A stretch of 64,000 nucleotides of DNA, taken from NCBI GenBank assembly GCA_021613375.1, contig CM038709.1:39019656-39083655 (forward strand). Reading direction: 5' to 3'. The notes below the pieces were generated by a model, which worked only from the letters and a program-made list of their open reading frames with translations, had not been told where the DNA came from and did not search any database. The stretch's first letter is position 1. The number at the start of each line of letters is the position of its first letter. The translations under genes were made by a program, and so were the position numbers. This DNA is from Megaleporinus macrocephalus (Eukaryota > Chordata > Actinopteri > Characiformes > Anostomidae). Positions 54,456 through 64,000 of this stretch are shown piece by piece.

Positions 54456-54675
54456 GCTTTGCTGTCCAATGAAAAACATGTAGCTCCATATGCTCCATAT
54501 GCCGTATACAGTGTGGGAACATATCATGACCCAGTGGCCCAATAGAAATGCTTCAAATTAGCTTGGGAAAAATCTGGTTGCATTGACTTACATTGAACGT
54601 AAAGATGGTTTTTGTCCTCTCCGGTAAAGTTGCCAGTTTGGAGATACTCGTTTTTCATTGGACAGCCATGATATA
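54456..54675 (+). mobile_element. Palindromic-ended MITE, copy 4
   Basis: Termini are GCTGTCCAATGAAAAACATG and TTTTTCATTGGACAGCCATG, with internal GGCCCAATAGAAATGCTTCA. The left half is shortened. Confidence 0.85.
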
Positions 54676-54960
54676 CAGACAGTAGCCTGTAAACCATGTA
54701 GCCACTCTGTAAGCAATAGTTTGAAGGCTCCTGGTCAAACGACAACATGTTGTTGTTGATTTTTTAAGTGAAAGAAGATGAGCATGCCCTTTACAGAGCC
54801 ACCCTTCTGCTTAGGGTTGTGCGATATTGACTAAAACCAATATCTGGATATGTTCTATGATTTTGTTGATAACGATAATAAACCAGATTCGGCTTTATTT
54901 AAAAACGTGTTTGTAAAAGTCTTATATTTTACTAGCTTACACTACTTATAATTTATATAT

Positions 54961-55204
54961 TAATAAATCGTCGCTGTCCAATGAAAAACAAGTATCTTCA
55001 AAATTTCAACTTTACAGGAGAGACCAAAAACATACTTTACTTTCAATGGAAGTCTATGGAACCAGATTTTTGGAGCACTTCTATTGGTCCATTCATCATG
55101 ATATTTATCACAATGCAAATGACCACTGATGTGTTCAAATAATCTAGAAAATTCTAAATCCACAAAAATGGAGATGGTTTTTATTGGACAGTGACAATAT
55201 ATTA
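54961..55204 (+). mobile_element. Palindromic-ended MITE, copy 5
   Basis: Left end AAATCGTCGCTGTCCAATGA, right end TTATTGGACAGTGACAATAT. It is flanked on both sides by TTAATA-like sequence (ATATTAATAA and ATATTAATAT). Internal words are GGAGAGACCAAAAACATACT and CTTCTATTGGTCCATTCATC. Confidence 0.87.
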
Positions 55205-55210
55205 ATATTA

Positions 55211-55290
55211 ATATCCATCTGTCCATCCATTGTCTTCCACGTTATCCCTCCAGGCCATGGGGACTGGAGCCAATCCCAACGCTCCCAAAG
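55211..55290 (-). mobile_element. SINE tail fragment (inverted)
   Basis: TCCATCTGTCCATCCATTGT and GGGGACTGGAGCCAATCCCA match the tail end of the inverted SINE at 59188-59510. Only about 80 bp are present. Minisatellite T10 begins immediately after. Confidence 0.75.
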
Positions 55291-55850
55291 CTCTTCATAC
55301 TCCTCATACTCTGTTCATACTCCTCATACTCTGTTCATACTCCTCACACTCTGTTCATACTCCTCACACTCTGTTCATACTCCTCATACTCTGTTCATAC
55401 TCCTCACACTCTGTTCATACTCCTCACACTCTATTCATACTCCTCATACTCTGTTCATACTCCTCATACTCTCTTCATACTCCTCACACTCTCTTCATAC
55501 TCCTCATACTCTCTTCATAGTCCTCATACTCTGTTCATGCTCCTCATACTCTCTTCATACTCCTCATACTTTGTTTAACTCTTCATACCCTGTTTAACTC
55601 TTCATACTCTGTTCATACTCATCATACTCTGTTCATACTCCTCATACTCTCTTCATACTCCTCATACTCTGTTCATACTCCTTACACTCTATTCATACTC
55701 CTCATACTCTGTTCATACTCCTCATACTCTGTTCATACTCCTCATACTTTGTTTAACTCTTCATACCCTGTTTAACTCTTCATACTCTGTTCATACTCTG
55801 TTCATACTCCTCATACTCTCTTCATACTCCTCATACTCTGTTCATACTCC
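55291..55850 (+). repeat. Minisatellite T10, 20-bp unit
   Basis: The unit is TCCTCATACTCTGTTCATAC with variants (CTCTTCATAC, CACTCTGT) and interruptions TTTGTTTAACTCTTCATA at 55569 and 55746, which mark a duplicated block of about 180 bp. Two + strand frames stay open (LILCSYSSH repeats); these are artefacts. Confidence 0.94.
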
Positions 55851-56565
55851 TCACCACTGTGTGGTGGTTCGTTGGGAGATGATGGAACAGGTTAGCTTTA
55901 AGATATTATCGTAGATTGTATATATCACACGCCCCTACTTCTACTCGTTCTAATACTGTTGATGCTCTGAATCTACTGATGGCAAAAGTTGAGTCTATAA
56001 ATGCGGCCCGGGCAAAATTCATGTGACTTTTTTCTGTATTCTGCTTTATTTTATTATCATTTTTTTCAACCCAGTATGTTAAACTCAGCAAATAAAGTGG
56101 AGTAGATGAACATTTGCATAAATATGCCATATTTAAGCCTCTGTGGGGAAGGTGTTAGCTTCCTTTCGCCTAGAAAATCAACATAACACGCAGTTTGGCC
56201 TGGGGGTGGTTTTTGCGCTTGCGAGAACGAGCGTTCTTATCCAGCGCGTTCCTCTCGCTCATAAACAGCGCCGACGTCCTGGGGTGGAATGACATTAGCC
56301 CACCTCCTCACGCAGAACTGATCCCGAGTCGTACTCCAGTCTCTGAGACGTGAGGAACTCTGGATTCCGCCTTTGTGGGCTCTATATAATTGCACATGAT
56401 CTCTCGGCCACCCCAGAGAGTAGCGCTAATTAAGGGAAAAATTGAGAATTTGAAATGGAGCAGGGAGGCGGCCTAATGAACGCGCGTGTCCGGTGCCGGA
56501 GCGACTTGCGGTAAGAAATTCGGCTGATCAGGCGACGTTAACGGCTTTCTTTCATTTGCTATCCT
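55851..56565. other. Intronic sequence, partly GC-rich, no gene seen
   Basis: It contains a unique stretch at 56150-56520 (TTGAGAATTTGAAATGGAGC near 56440). No recognised exon. Confidence 0.4.
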
Positions 56566-56770
56566 GTCTTCAAGTGCAGACATTTAGACACGAGACGCTG
56601 GCTAAGAGAGAAAGGAGACAGAAGAGAGCCCCCCCCGTGTGTGAAATGAAAGAACCACACTACATTTTGGGATTGTCTTTAAAGGGAAGTGATCTGAAAG
56701 CTCCTGGATTACTTTACAGAATCTCTAGGCTTTTGTTCCAACCCATCAATCCAGGTCTGCAGATTCTGGC

Positions 56771-57029
56771 CTTATCAATGCTGACCAATGAAAAACAGTA
56801 GCTTCATTTTTGTCGATTTCTACTTTTCTACATCAATTAAATGCAACAGCTGTTGTTTACACTGTGGGAACATATCATGACCCCCATTGGCCCAATAGAA
56901 ATGCTTCAAATTAGCTTGGGAAAAATTCTGGTTCTATTGACTTACATTGAAATTAAAGATTGTTTTTGTCCTCTCCTGTAAAGTTGGCAATTTGGAGATA
57001 CTCGTTTTTCATTGGACAGCCACGATATA
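56771..57029 (+). mobile_element. Palindromic-ended MITE, copy 6
   Basis: ATGCTGACCAATGAAAAACA at the left, TTTTTCATTGGACAGCCACG at the right. It is part of the 484-bp duplicate. Confidence 0.85.
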
Positions 57030-57255
57030 CTGATAGCAGCTCAGCTCGAGTGTAAAGAAGTGCAAACATTTGGACACGAGACGCTGGCTAAGAGAGAAAG
57101 GAGACAGAAGAGGGGCCCCCCGTGTGTGAAATGAAAGAACCGCACTACATTTTGGGATTTGCTTTAAAGGGAAGTGATCTGAAAGCTCCTGGATTACTTT
57201 ACAGAATCTCTAGGCTTTTGTTCCAACCCATCAATCTAGGTCTGCAGATTCTGGC

Positions 57256-57513
57256 CTTATCAATGCTGACCAATGAAAAACAGTAGCTTCATTTTTGTCG
57301 ATTTCTACTTTTCTACATCAATTAAATGCAGCAGCTGCCGTTAACATTGTGAGAACATATCATGACCCAATGGCCCAATAGAAATGCTTCAAATTAGCTT
57401 GGGAAAAATTCTGGTTCCATTGACTTACATTGAAATTAAAGATGTTTTTTGTCCTCTCCTGTAAAGTTGGCTATTTGGAGATACTCGTTTTTCATTGGAC
57501 AGCCACGATATAC
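57256..57513 (+). mobile_element. Palindromic-ended MITE, copy 7
   Basis: Same termini as copy 6, with small internal differences (GCAGCTGCCGTTAACATTGT against GCAACAGCTGTTGTTTACAC). These show how far the duplicates have diverged. Confidence 0.85.
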
Positions 57514-57540
57514 TGACAGCAGCTCAGCTCGAGTGTAAAG

Positions 57541-59187
57541 AAGTGCAAACATTTGGACACGAGACGCTGGCTAAGCCGTTCCTCCGGGTTCGGCCGCCTT
57601 TATGGGTTTTCCGCGTTCAGCCTGAAGGGTTCGGCTGGCCTAACACGTCCGCCGGCGAAATGTCAGCAGGTGCGAAGCAGGCGCGAAATATCACTCCATA
57701 TCTTTTAACTTCGCGACGACAAGCCTGTAAAGGCTGCGCACCTCGTCCTCGGGCCGGGATCAGAAATCCCCTCCGCCGCGTTCCTCTGTCTCAATCTTCG
57801 GAGGCCGGAAACCCGTTGACCCGAGGACGAGGCGCTGCTCGGCCTTTGCAATCTTGTCGTTCACCTTTTTAAAGTGAGGAAGGGAGGGAGGGAGGGAGGG
57901 AGGGTAAGGAAAAGGTTGGCAGAGAAGGAGGGAAGAGGCTGCGTGGCTGTCGTTCACGGACACCTATTCATTTTCATAAGCACCTTATCCCGCGCTCTTC
58001 ATCCTCGTCTGTCGGATAACGCTGAATTATCCCACGACGCTATTCCGCGGGCCGTCCCAGGAGATTAAGGAACAAGGGATTTGGGAAGAAAAGAAGAGAG
58101 AGAGAGAGCCTTGAACGCGGAGCTCGCACCCTCATTTCCAGTTTTGTTTACGCGGCGCCCGTCTCGAGCGGCCGTTTTCAACAGCAGGGGGCGACGGCTG
58201 ATGAAAGGTGGCGCGCTTTCCCCCACATCTATTTCCACCACGTATCCCGCTGCCCTACAAAATGCTCCAATTTCTCTGGAACCGACACACCAACTTCTTC
58301 TTTCTACCACCAAGCCCCCCCTCCCGCCAAACACCCCTCGCAGAGGCTGCTGCAAATGACTGCTGTGAGCGCGGCCATCGCGGTAAATGGCCCCCTTAGC
58401 TGGAGATGGCCTCTAAATTTAGCGGCGGCACTGTCTTTAATTGTGCTTAGCCAAGCATAATTTGGCATTTTGGCTTTAATTACCATCTCCCTCTGGGTGG
58501 AGAATGGAGAGTCTTGGATATGATGAATGGGGCGACTTAACAATATGACAGCGCTTTGAACGCCCACCCCCCCCTTCCCTAACTTTTCAGCACCACGTGC
58601 CGCCCCAACCCTCACAAGTAGAGCCCCCACCATCACTTGACGGACTGCGCTATGGGCTGGGGCAGGCCGGAGCTGATTGGACATCTGCCGTGGTCTCAAG
58701 CTACATTGCTGAAGTCATCTGTTTTCCAGCCCCTGCTTGTTCACACCGCCAACGTTTGAGCGGGGGTTGTCCGTGGACAGTTTGCACAACTTCCCTCTCA
58801 TCCAGAATTCAGCTTGGTGTCTGAAATTGGAAAAGATGGTTCTACAAGGGTTCTTTAGGAAAGGCAAGGGTTCTCGGTAGAACTCTGAACACTCAGGCTT
58901 CTGGTGAAATCCTTCTTTATGTTGATGGAGAGTTTGTTGGATATGGTTTTGTGGTTCTATAGAGTATGTTGATTTCAAGCTTATTACTAATAGAAGCATT
59001 TTCTGGAGGATCTATCTAGAACCATATGCAATGCATTCTCATTCAACCTGAAGAACCATCTCACCATCCAGAGAAGCACTGAAGCATGAATTCAATGCGT
59101 CTTTGAGGGATCTTGGGTCTGTACCTAAGCTGATTGCTCAAAAGCCTTTATCTTATCAATAAGTGTATTTATACCACCGGATATTAT
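57541..59187. other. GC-rich unique intronic stretch
   Basis: From about 57585 to 58700 the base composition is richer in GC and CpG than the neighbourhood and free of obvious repeats, apart from a (GGGA)n run at 57884-57905 and a GA run at 58098-58110. There is no RAB3GAP1-like exon and no other recognised protein. Several overlapping short frames are products of the high GC content. A regulatory role is possible but unproven. Confidence 0.45.
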
Positions 59188-59510
59188 CCATCCATCCATT
59201 ATCTGTGCTTTATCCTGCTAGTCGGGGTCACTGGGGGGTTGGAGCCAATCCCAGTGTCACTATGGACAGTTCGCCAGTCCATTGCATGGCCAACATTCAC
59301 TCACGCACTCACACCTACAGACAATTTAGAGTGACCAATCAACCTGACTGCATATGTTTGAACTGTGGGAGGAAACCGGAGTACCCGGAGGAAACCCACT
59401 CAAGCACGGGGAGAACATACACACTCCACATAGAACGAATCCAACCCGGATCGTCTTGCTGTGAGGTGCCAGTGCTGACCACTACACCACCATGCCGCCC
59501 ACCACCAGAT
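59188..59510 (-). mobile_element. tRNA-derived SINE, inverted copy
   Basis: It reads TCCATCCATCCATTATCTGT at the tail end and GACCACTACACCACCATGCC at the head end. The reverse complement of the latter is the SINE/array unit GGCATGGTGGTGTAGTGGTC. The middle has GGAGGAAACCGGAGTACCCG and CTCAAGCACGGGGAGAACAT, typical of this very common fish repeat. Confidence 0.88.
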
Positions 59511-59750
59511 ATCATTAGAAGCATAAATACAATACGAAGTAACATGAATATCTTATAGAGAAAGAAGTAGATCATATCTTGAGCTCCAGATTGAAGAACA
59601 TAGTGTAGTTCCAGATTTCTCCTGGATGCCCCAGACATTTTATGAATGTATTCAGTTCCTTCAGCAGCAATCTTGATTTAGCTTAATGAAGAACTGAGTA
59701 GTCAAAGCAGGTATTAGATGAGAACTGTTAATAATACTGGGTTGGAATGG
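59511..59750 (+). repeat. Dispersed repeat R4, copy 2
   Basis: GTAACATGAATATCTTATAG, TTCCAGATTTCTCCTGGATG and AAGCAGGTATTAGATGAGAA match 53075-53300 in order. Confidence 0.75.
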
Positions 59751-60480
59751 GTTAAATAAACACACTCACATTTGTAAAAGCACTACTTACTGTATTAATA
59801 CTGTTTGAATATTTAACAAATAAAGTGCTTTGCTAAACAATTAAAAGTTCCTCTCTGGGGAAAAAAGCTTTTTAAATATATTTATGTTCCCAAGAGTGTT
59901 TTTTTGCTTTGGCACTATGAGGCTAATGATAATAAGGATTTGATACATGGATAAGAGTACACTCATAAGTTTGGTACCAGGAGCCGCCATGAAACGTTGG
60001 AAAATGTCGATAGATTTACATTCGAAATTGTTTGGGAGCACTTATATTTATTTTCTTATATCCGTATGGAGATCCAGAACTGTTTCTTTGTTAACTACTA
60101 AGCTCCAAAGAGAGCTATTTTGGATGTGAGGCATCTAAACATAGGCTATCATTCATAAAGCACTCAAAGTGGAGGAAGTAGTGCAGTGCTATGTAGGGTA
60201 ACCAGATGTCCTTGTTTTCTAGGGACATTCCCAATTCCCCCAGCTGGAGCTGTCCTGCAAGTTAAAAACACTCCAGAAAGTCCTAAGAAAGACCTCCAAC
60301 AGCAGATGGGCATACGATGCGTTTGGGGTTTGGCTATTGAGCGAGAGCCACGGGTCTTGAGTCAGTTTTTCTCTTGCCAGAATTTATTCTTGACTTGAGG
60401 CTCTTTCAGAACTTTTTTGCTTACGATTTTATTTCTACACAGCAAAAAAAAAAATTCTTTGCAAATATGTTTAGTTGATA
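59751..60480. other. Intronic sequence, no gene seen
   Basis: AT-rich, no recognised similarity. An 11-bp A run is at about 60444. Confidence 0.4.
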
Positions 60481-61450
60481 TTCACTGTATTGCCTAAAAT
60501 ATTCACTCACCCATTCAGATCTTTGAATTCAGGTGTTCCAGTCACTTCCATGGCCACAGATGTACAATACCAAGGACCTAGTCATGCAGACTGCTTCTAC
60601 ATACTAGGGCTGTGTATTGGCAAGAACCTGGTGATGCAATACATATCACGATCCATGGCCACAATTCAATATATCGAGATATATGCTGCAATATTGCAAG
60701 CAAAGTGATATATTGTGTTTTTTCTTACACCCCTACTACATACATTAGTGAAAGAATGGGTCGCTCCCAGGACCTCAGTGAACTCCAGCGTGGTACCATG
60801 ATAGGACGTCACCTGTGCAAGAAGTCCAGTTGTGAAATTTCCTCACTACTAAATATTCTACAGTCGACTGTCAGTGGTGTTATAACAAAGTGGAAGTGAT
60901 TTGGAACGACAGCAACTCGAAGTAGTAGCCATGTTAAATGACTGAGTGGGGTCAGCGGATTCTGAGGAGCATAGTGCTCAGAGGTCACCAACTTTCTGCA
61001 GAGACCTCCACTACAGACCTCCAGACTTCATGTGGCCTTCAGATCAGCTCAAGAACAGAGCGTGGAGAGCTTCATGGAATGGGTTTTCACGGCTGAGCAG
61101 CTGCATCCAAGTCTTTCATCACCAAGAACAATGCAGAGTGTTGGATGCAGTGGTGTAAAGCACGCCACCACTGGACACTAGAGCAGTGGAGACGTGTTCT
61201 CTGGAGTGACCAGTCACGCTTCTCTATCTGGCAATCTGATAGATGAGTCTGGGTTTGGCGGTTGCCAGGAGAACGCTACTTGTCTGACTGCATTGTACCG
61301 AGTGTAAAGTTTGGTGGAGGGGGGATTATGAGTTGGGGTTGTTGTTCAGGAGTTGGGCTCGGCCCCTTAGTTCCACTGAAAGGAACTCTTAATGCTTCAG
61401 TAGACCAAGAGATCCTTGAACAGCTACACATCCTTTCATACCCATAGCAC
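60481..61450 (+). pseudogene. Broken Tc1-like element, family 2, copy 3 (interrupted)
   Basis: The left end TGTATTGCCTAAAATATTCA and CTAGTCATGCAGACTGCTTC are preserved. The coding remains are MGRSQDLSELQRGTMIGRHL, CEISSLLNILQSTVSGVITK, RWRRVLWSDQSRFSIWQSD (first Asp region, with frameshifts around it), [20 protein letters not shown] and LGPLVPLKGTLNASVDQEIL. The copy is truncated before the second Asp and Glu. It is split by a 131-bp hAT-like element. Confidence 0.92.
60605..60735 (+). mobile_element. hAT-like MITE (131 bp) with 8-bp target duplication
   Basis: Termini are TAGGGCTGTGTATTGG and TTCTTACACCCCTA (inverted, imperfect). Both flanks are CTACATAC (60597-60604; 60736-60743). Removing the element restores the uninterrupted Tc1-like sequence ..GCTTCTACATACATTAGTG.. 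seen in the other copies. It is a short relative of 1545-1910. Confidence 0.95.
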
Positions 61451-61930
61451 TGAGGTGCCTTCACTGTGGAAGGAGGGACAGAAACACCTTTGAATGTTTT
61501 CAGATCTGAAGCAAGAGTGGAGATGGATCTCCTCTCTCTCTCAAAAATGATAGCTTTTTAATTGATGGGGGTTGTTTAAATGTTTTGGTGGTCCACCAGG
61601 TCTTCCAGGTGGTTGTTAGGATCACGTCCCAATCCAGCTACCGTCTTTTGACCTTCTCCTTCTTTAGTAGTAGATGATCTTGTATGCTTTCTTTTCAGAA
61701 ATGTCTCCTTTAGTAGTAGTAAAAACGTTTATTTCTCGCTCATCTGTCCTTGAAAGAGGCGCTATCCCGATTTCCGGAGCCCAGCTCCACTAAGCAGACG
61801 GATCAGATCCCAGTGAGATTATTTCACATGTTAAAGGAGCGAGAGCCTAAGCGAAGGGGCCGGAGCAGAAATGTATTCAGATCAGCTCCGCAAAAACAAT
61901 ATTCTTCCACCTCCTTCCACCCCCCAGCTC

Positions 61931-61968
<38 letters not shown>

Positions 61969-62674
61969 TAAGTCTCCGAGCTGTCTCGTTTCTGTAAAAC
62001 CCGGATCATTATGTCTCGTTGCTCCATCTCCCAGTAATTATCGAGCATGAAAGTGTACGGGACTTCCACAGACGGGCAGAAAGGTCACGCGGAGAAAGTT
62101 TGCCGCTGGAATTTGTCAGCCGGCTCATTTACAACGAGAACGGCTGACAAGCCAGCGCGCTCATTGCTCACCATCAGGGTGATTCATGCGCCGATGTCCG
62201 TTAAAAAGGCTTAATGCCGCTGCGCCTGGGATTTTTTTTCTTTTTCCTTTGCTTTCATTTTCATTCATCCCGTCTGTGCCTACAGGTGGCCCCGGGCTGT
62301 TCAGGGATGAAATTAAGGGGACGCAAGTTTTTGGGTTTTGGAATTTGGTTGACGTGCATTACAGAGTGAGCAGTGATGTGCTCGGAACAGCAGGATATTC
62401 ACTTCCCCTCGTCGTCTCACACCGGGAAGCTGAGTCTTTTACAATGAGAGGATCAGCCAGCGTTCCCACACCATCTGAATGAACGCAGTTCATCAAAGAT
62501 CCGCGCCAAGCAGGCCTGACGTTGTGAATGAGTCATGTTTCATCATCAATGAATTCACACCGAGTTAATTCTGTCAGTGAGCTTCTTCAGTACTGATGAC
62601 TTTTTTTTAGATGCTCTGTGTATGAAAACAATCAGAAGTTTGGGGTCACGTGCCATATTCACTGTCTATGTTAA
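61451..62674. other. Intronic sequence with (CT)n
   Basis: (CT)n lies at 61929-61966. The stretch 61975-62570 is unique-looking with mixed composition. No exon was recognised. Confidence 0.5.
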
Positions 62675-62932
62675 TATATCGTTGCTGTTCAATGAAAAAC
62701 ATGTATCTCAATTTTGGTTAATTTTGAGTTTTCTACATCATTTGAACACATCAATGGTTGTTTACATTGTGTAAAAATTTAATGATGAAAGGACCAATAG
62801 AAATGCTCCAAAAAATCTTGGAAGAACTTCTGGTTCCATTGACTTACATTGAAAGTAAAGGATGTTTTTGGTCTCTCCTGTAAAGTTGATATTTTGTAGA
62901 TACTTGATTTTCATTGGACAGTGGTGATATAT
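62675..62932 (+). mobile_element. Palindromic-ended MITE, copy 8
   Basis: Termini are TATATCGTTGCTGTTCAATG and CATTGGACAGTGGTGATATA. The interior holds TTCTGGTTCCATTGACTTAC and AGGACCAATAGAAATGCTCC, the best-kept consensus words. Confidence 0.87.
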
Positions 62933-63060
62933 TATATGCACTGATAACAATGCAGAGTGTTGATTTTAGTTTTAGAACTGTTCACCACAGAGTACATTTT
63001 AGGATGTTTTGCTTCAAAGACCATGTGATCTTATGTAATTATGCTGATTATCCTTATTAT

Positions 63061-63768
63061 TAGAGATGGAAGGATCGATCGGCTATGTATCGGTATCGGA
63101 CAATTTTTTATCCGAATATGTGATCGGCCGATATTTCTCTAATTTAGCCAATCCCGAGAGCCGGTCGATGGCGTTATTTTTCTGTATTTCCAGCTAGTAA
63201 GAACCCCCTCCGGCCAGCTCCCTGCAATTCCTATCTGAACCACTAGGTGGAAATACACACCCTTTCATTTTTCACAGACTGACTAAAGCAGTGGTGTCAC
63301 GAGAAAGCATACTCTTATAGAAAACCTGTCGTCTGTCTGGCAGTGTTTTACCGTATGTGACGCAGACTCATCCAGGACATTTTTAAAATTAGTTAAATCA
63401 GCGTGTCTCGTGGGCGAACCAGGACAAAGACATTTAACTCTACTAATCTGATACAGCACTGTACACAGCTGAATACAGTGAGTATCAGTAAACAGCAGAG
63501 CTAGCACGCGCAGCTAACACAAAACAAATAACCCAGAACACCATACAGACCAGATCTGACCGGTACGAACAGAACAGCAGCAACAATTCAAGATCTACAT
63601 TTAATGATTACAAATAGTCGTTTAAAATAACAGAGTCTGTGTTTAATGACTGCAGTTTTTACTACATTTATTTAATTAGCTTTTTTCGTTTTAAATTAAG
63701 GGTCTAAATGTAATGATCGCAGTATTTTAGTATGACCATGTTTAATGACTTGCTTGGCTAATAACTCA
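63061..63768 (+). mobile_element. hAT-like non-autonomous element, second copy, interrupted
   Basis: TAGAGATGGAAGGATCGATC at the left end, and collinear words with 44942-45842 (CCTATCTGAACCACTAGGTG, CAGAACAGCAGCAACAATTC, AAGGGTCTAAATGTAATGAT). The right terminus is missing because an L2-type LINE begins at about 63769. Confidence 0.85.
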
Positions 63769-64000
63769 TTCTCAGCCCATATTACGAACCTGACTCGGTC
63801 ATGCAGATACATTCTCCACAACATCAGACGCATCCGACCCTTCCTCTCTCAGGAGGCCTCCCAGGTGCTCGTCCAGTCTCTTGTCATTTCAAGGCTCAAC
63901 TACTGCAACTCACTCCTGGCTGGTCTTCCTCTGCAGGCCATCAGGCCCTTACAACTGATCCAGAATGCAGCAGCACGGCTCGTCTTCAATCTTCCCAAGT
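63769..64000 (+). mobile_element. 5'-truncated L2-type LINE, ORF2 C-terminal part
   Basis: From about 63772 the + strand reads SAHITNLTRSCRYILHNI, then RRIRPFLSQEASQVLVQ, SLVISRLNYCNSLLAGLP and IRPLQLIQNAAARLVFNLPK, without a stop to the window edge. This is the conserved region after the reverse transcriptase of CR1/L2-type retrotransposons (..SRLDYCNxLLxGLP..IQNAAARL..). The abrupt start inside a hAT-like element indicates 5' truncation on insertion. It continues past the window. Confidence 0.9.

Larger units (their letters stand above)
56566..57540 (+). repeat. 484-bp tandem duplication with MITE
   Basis: Two copies (about 56566-57050 and 57050-57534) share GACACGAGACGCTGGCTAAG, CTACATTTTGGGATT and AATGCTTCAAATTAGCTTGG. 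The 3' boundaries ACAGCAGCTCAGCTCGAGTG-type lie at about 57035 and 57518. Each carries one palindromic-ended MITE. Confidence 0.92.

Noticed and set aside
55184..55597. Two + strand frames with SYSSHSVHTPHTLF repeats
   Set aside because: They arise from the 20-bp minisatellite T10 and differ only by frame.
57495..58699. Overlapping frames of 92-131 codons in the GC-rich stretch
   Set aside because: Low stop-codon density from GC richness explains them; no splice-compatible match to the expected next RAB3GAP1 exon.

Overview
The window looks like part of a teleost fish nuclear genome. The only host gene I recognise is RAB3GAP1, the catalytic subunit of the Rab3 GTPase-activating complex. It lies on the + strand as five exons (4955-5062, 15770-15942, 20023-20077, 31945-32280, 51012-51149). 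They splice in frame and end in the middle of the conserved catalytic region. Both the 5' part of the gene and the following exons, including the one with the catalytic arginine, lie outside the window. The fish assignment rests on the divergent RAB3GAP1 protein and on fish-type repeats: several Tc1-like families, hAT-like MITEs, an L2-type LINE and tRNA-headed SINEs. An otophysan such as a characiform is only a guess.

Everything else is intronic or flanking repeat. Ten minisatellite arrays cover roughly 15 kb, about a quarter of the window. In order they are: a 25-bp telomere-like array (1-874), a 10-bp array (2095-4259), a 20-bp array (5193-6906), a 40-bp array (25970-26687), a 23/24-bp array (32448-34868), a 33-bp array (35341-36883), its inverted relative (36929-38950), two more 20-bp arrays (40161-42027 and 51232-52560) and another 20-bp array of different sequence (55291-55850). 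Three begin only about 80-170 nt after the 5' splice sites of RAB3GAP1 exons.

Transposons fill most of the rest. An apparently intact Tc1/mariner element (8635-10242) carries a 350-aa DD34E transposase, complete inverted repeats and TA target duplications. Broken Tc1-like copies lie near 7.0, 12.4-13.3, 15.96-16.95, 20.2-21.0 and 60.5-61.45 kb. There are also a solo LTR with a 5-bp target duplication (21398-21709), hAT-like elements with 8-bp duplications (1545-1910, 44942-45842, 60605-60735), a TA-flanked MITE (42801-43315), eight copies of a palindromic-ended MITE and a 5'-truncated L2-type LINE at the right edge.

The main theme is that several minisatellites look like amplified ends of mobile elements. 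The 20-bp arrays are copies of the tRNA-Val-like head of a fish SINE, and one runs directly into a complete SINE body. The 23/24-bp array repeats a sequence resembling the terminal inverted repeat of a DNA transposon. The 33-bp arrays form a very large inverted repeat inside one intron. The long open frames across these arrays are by-products of the repeats, not genes.
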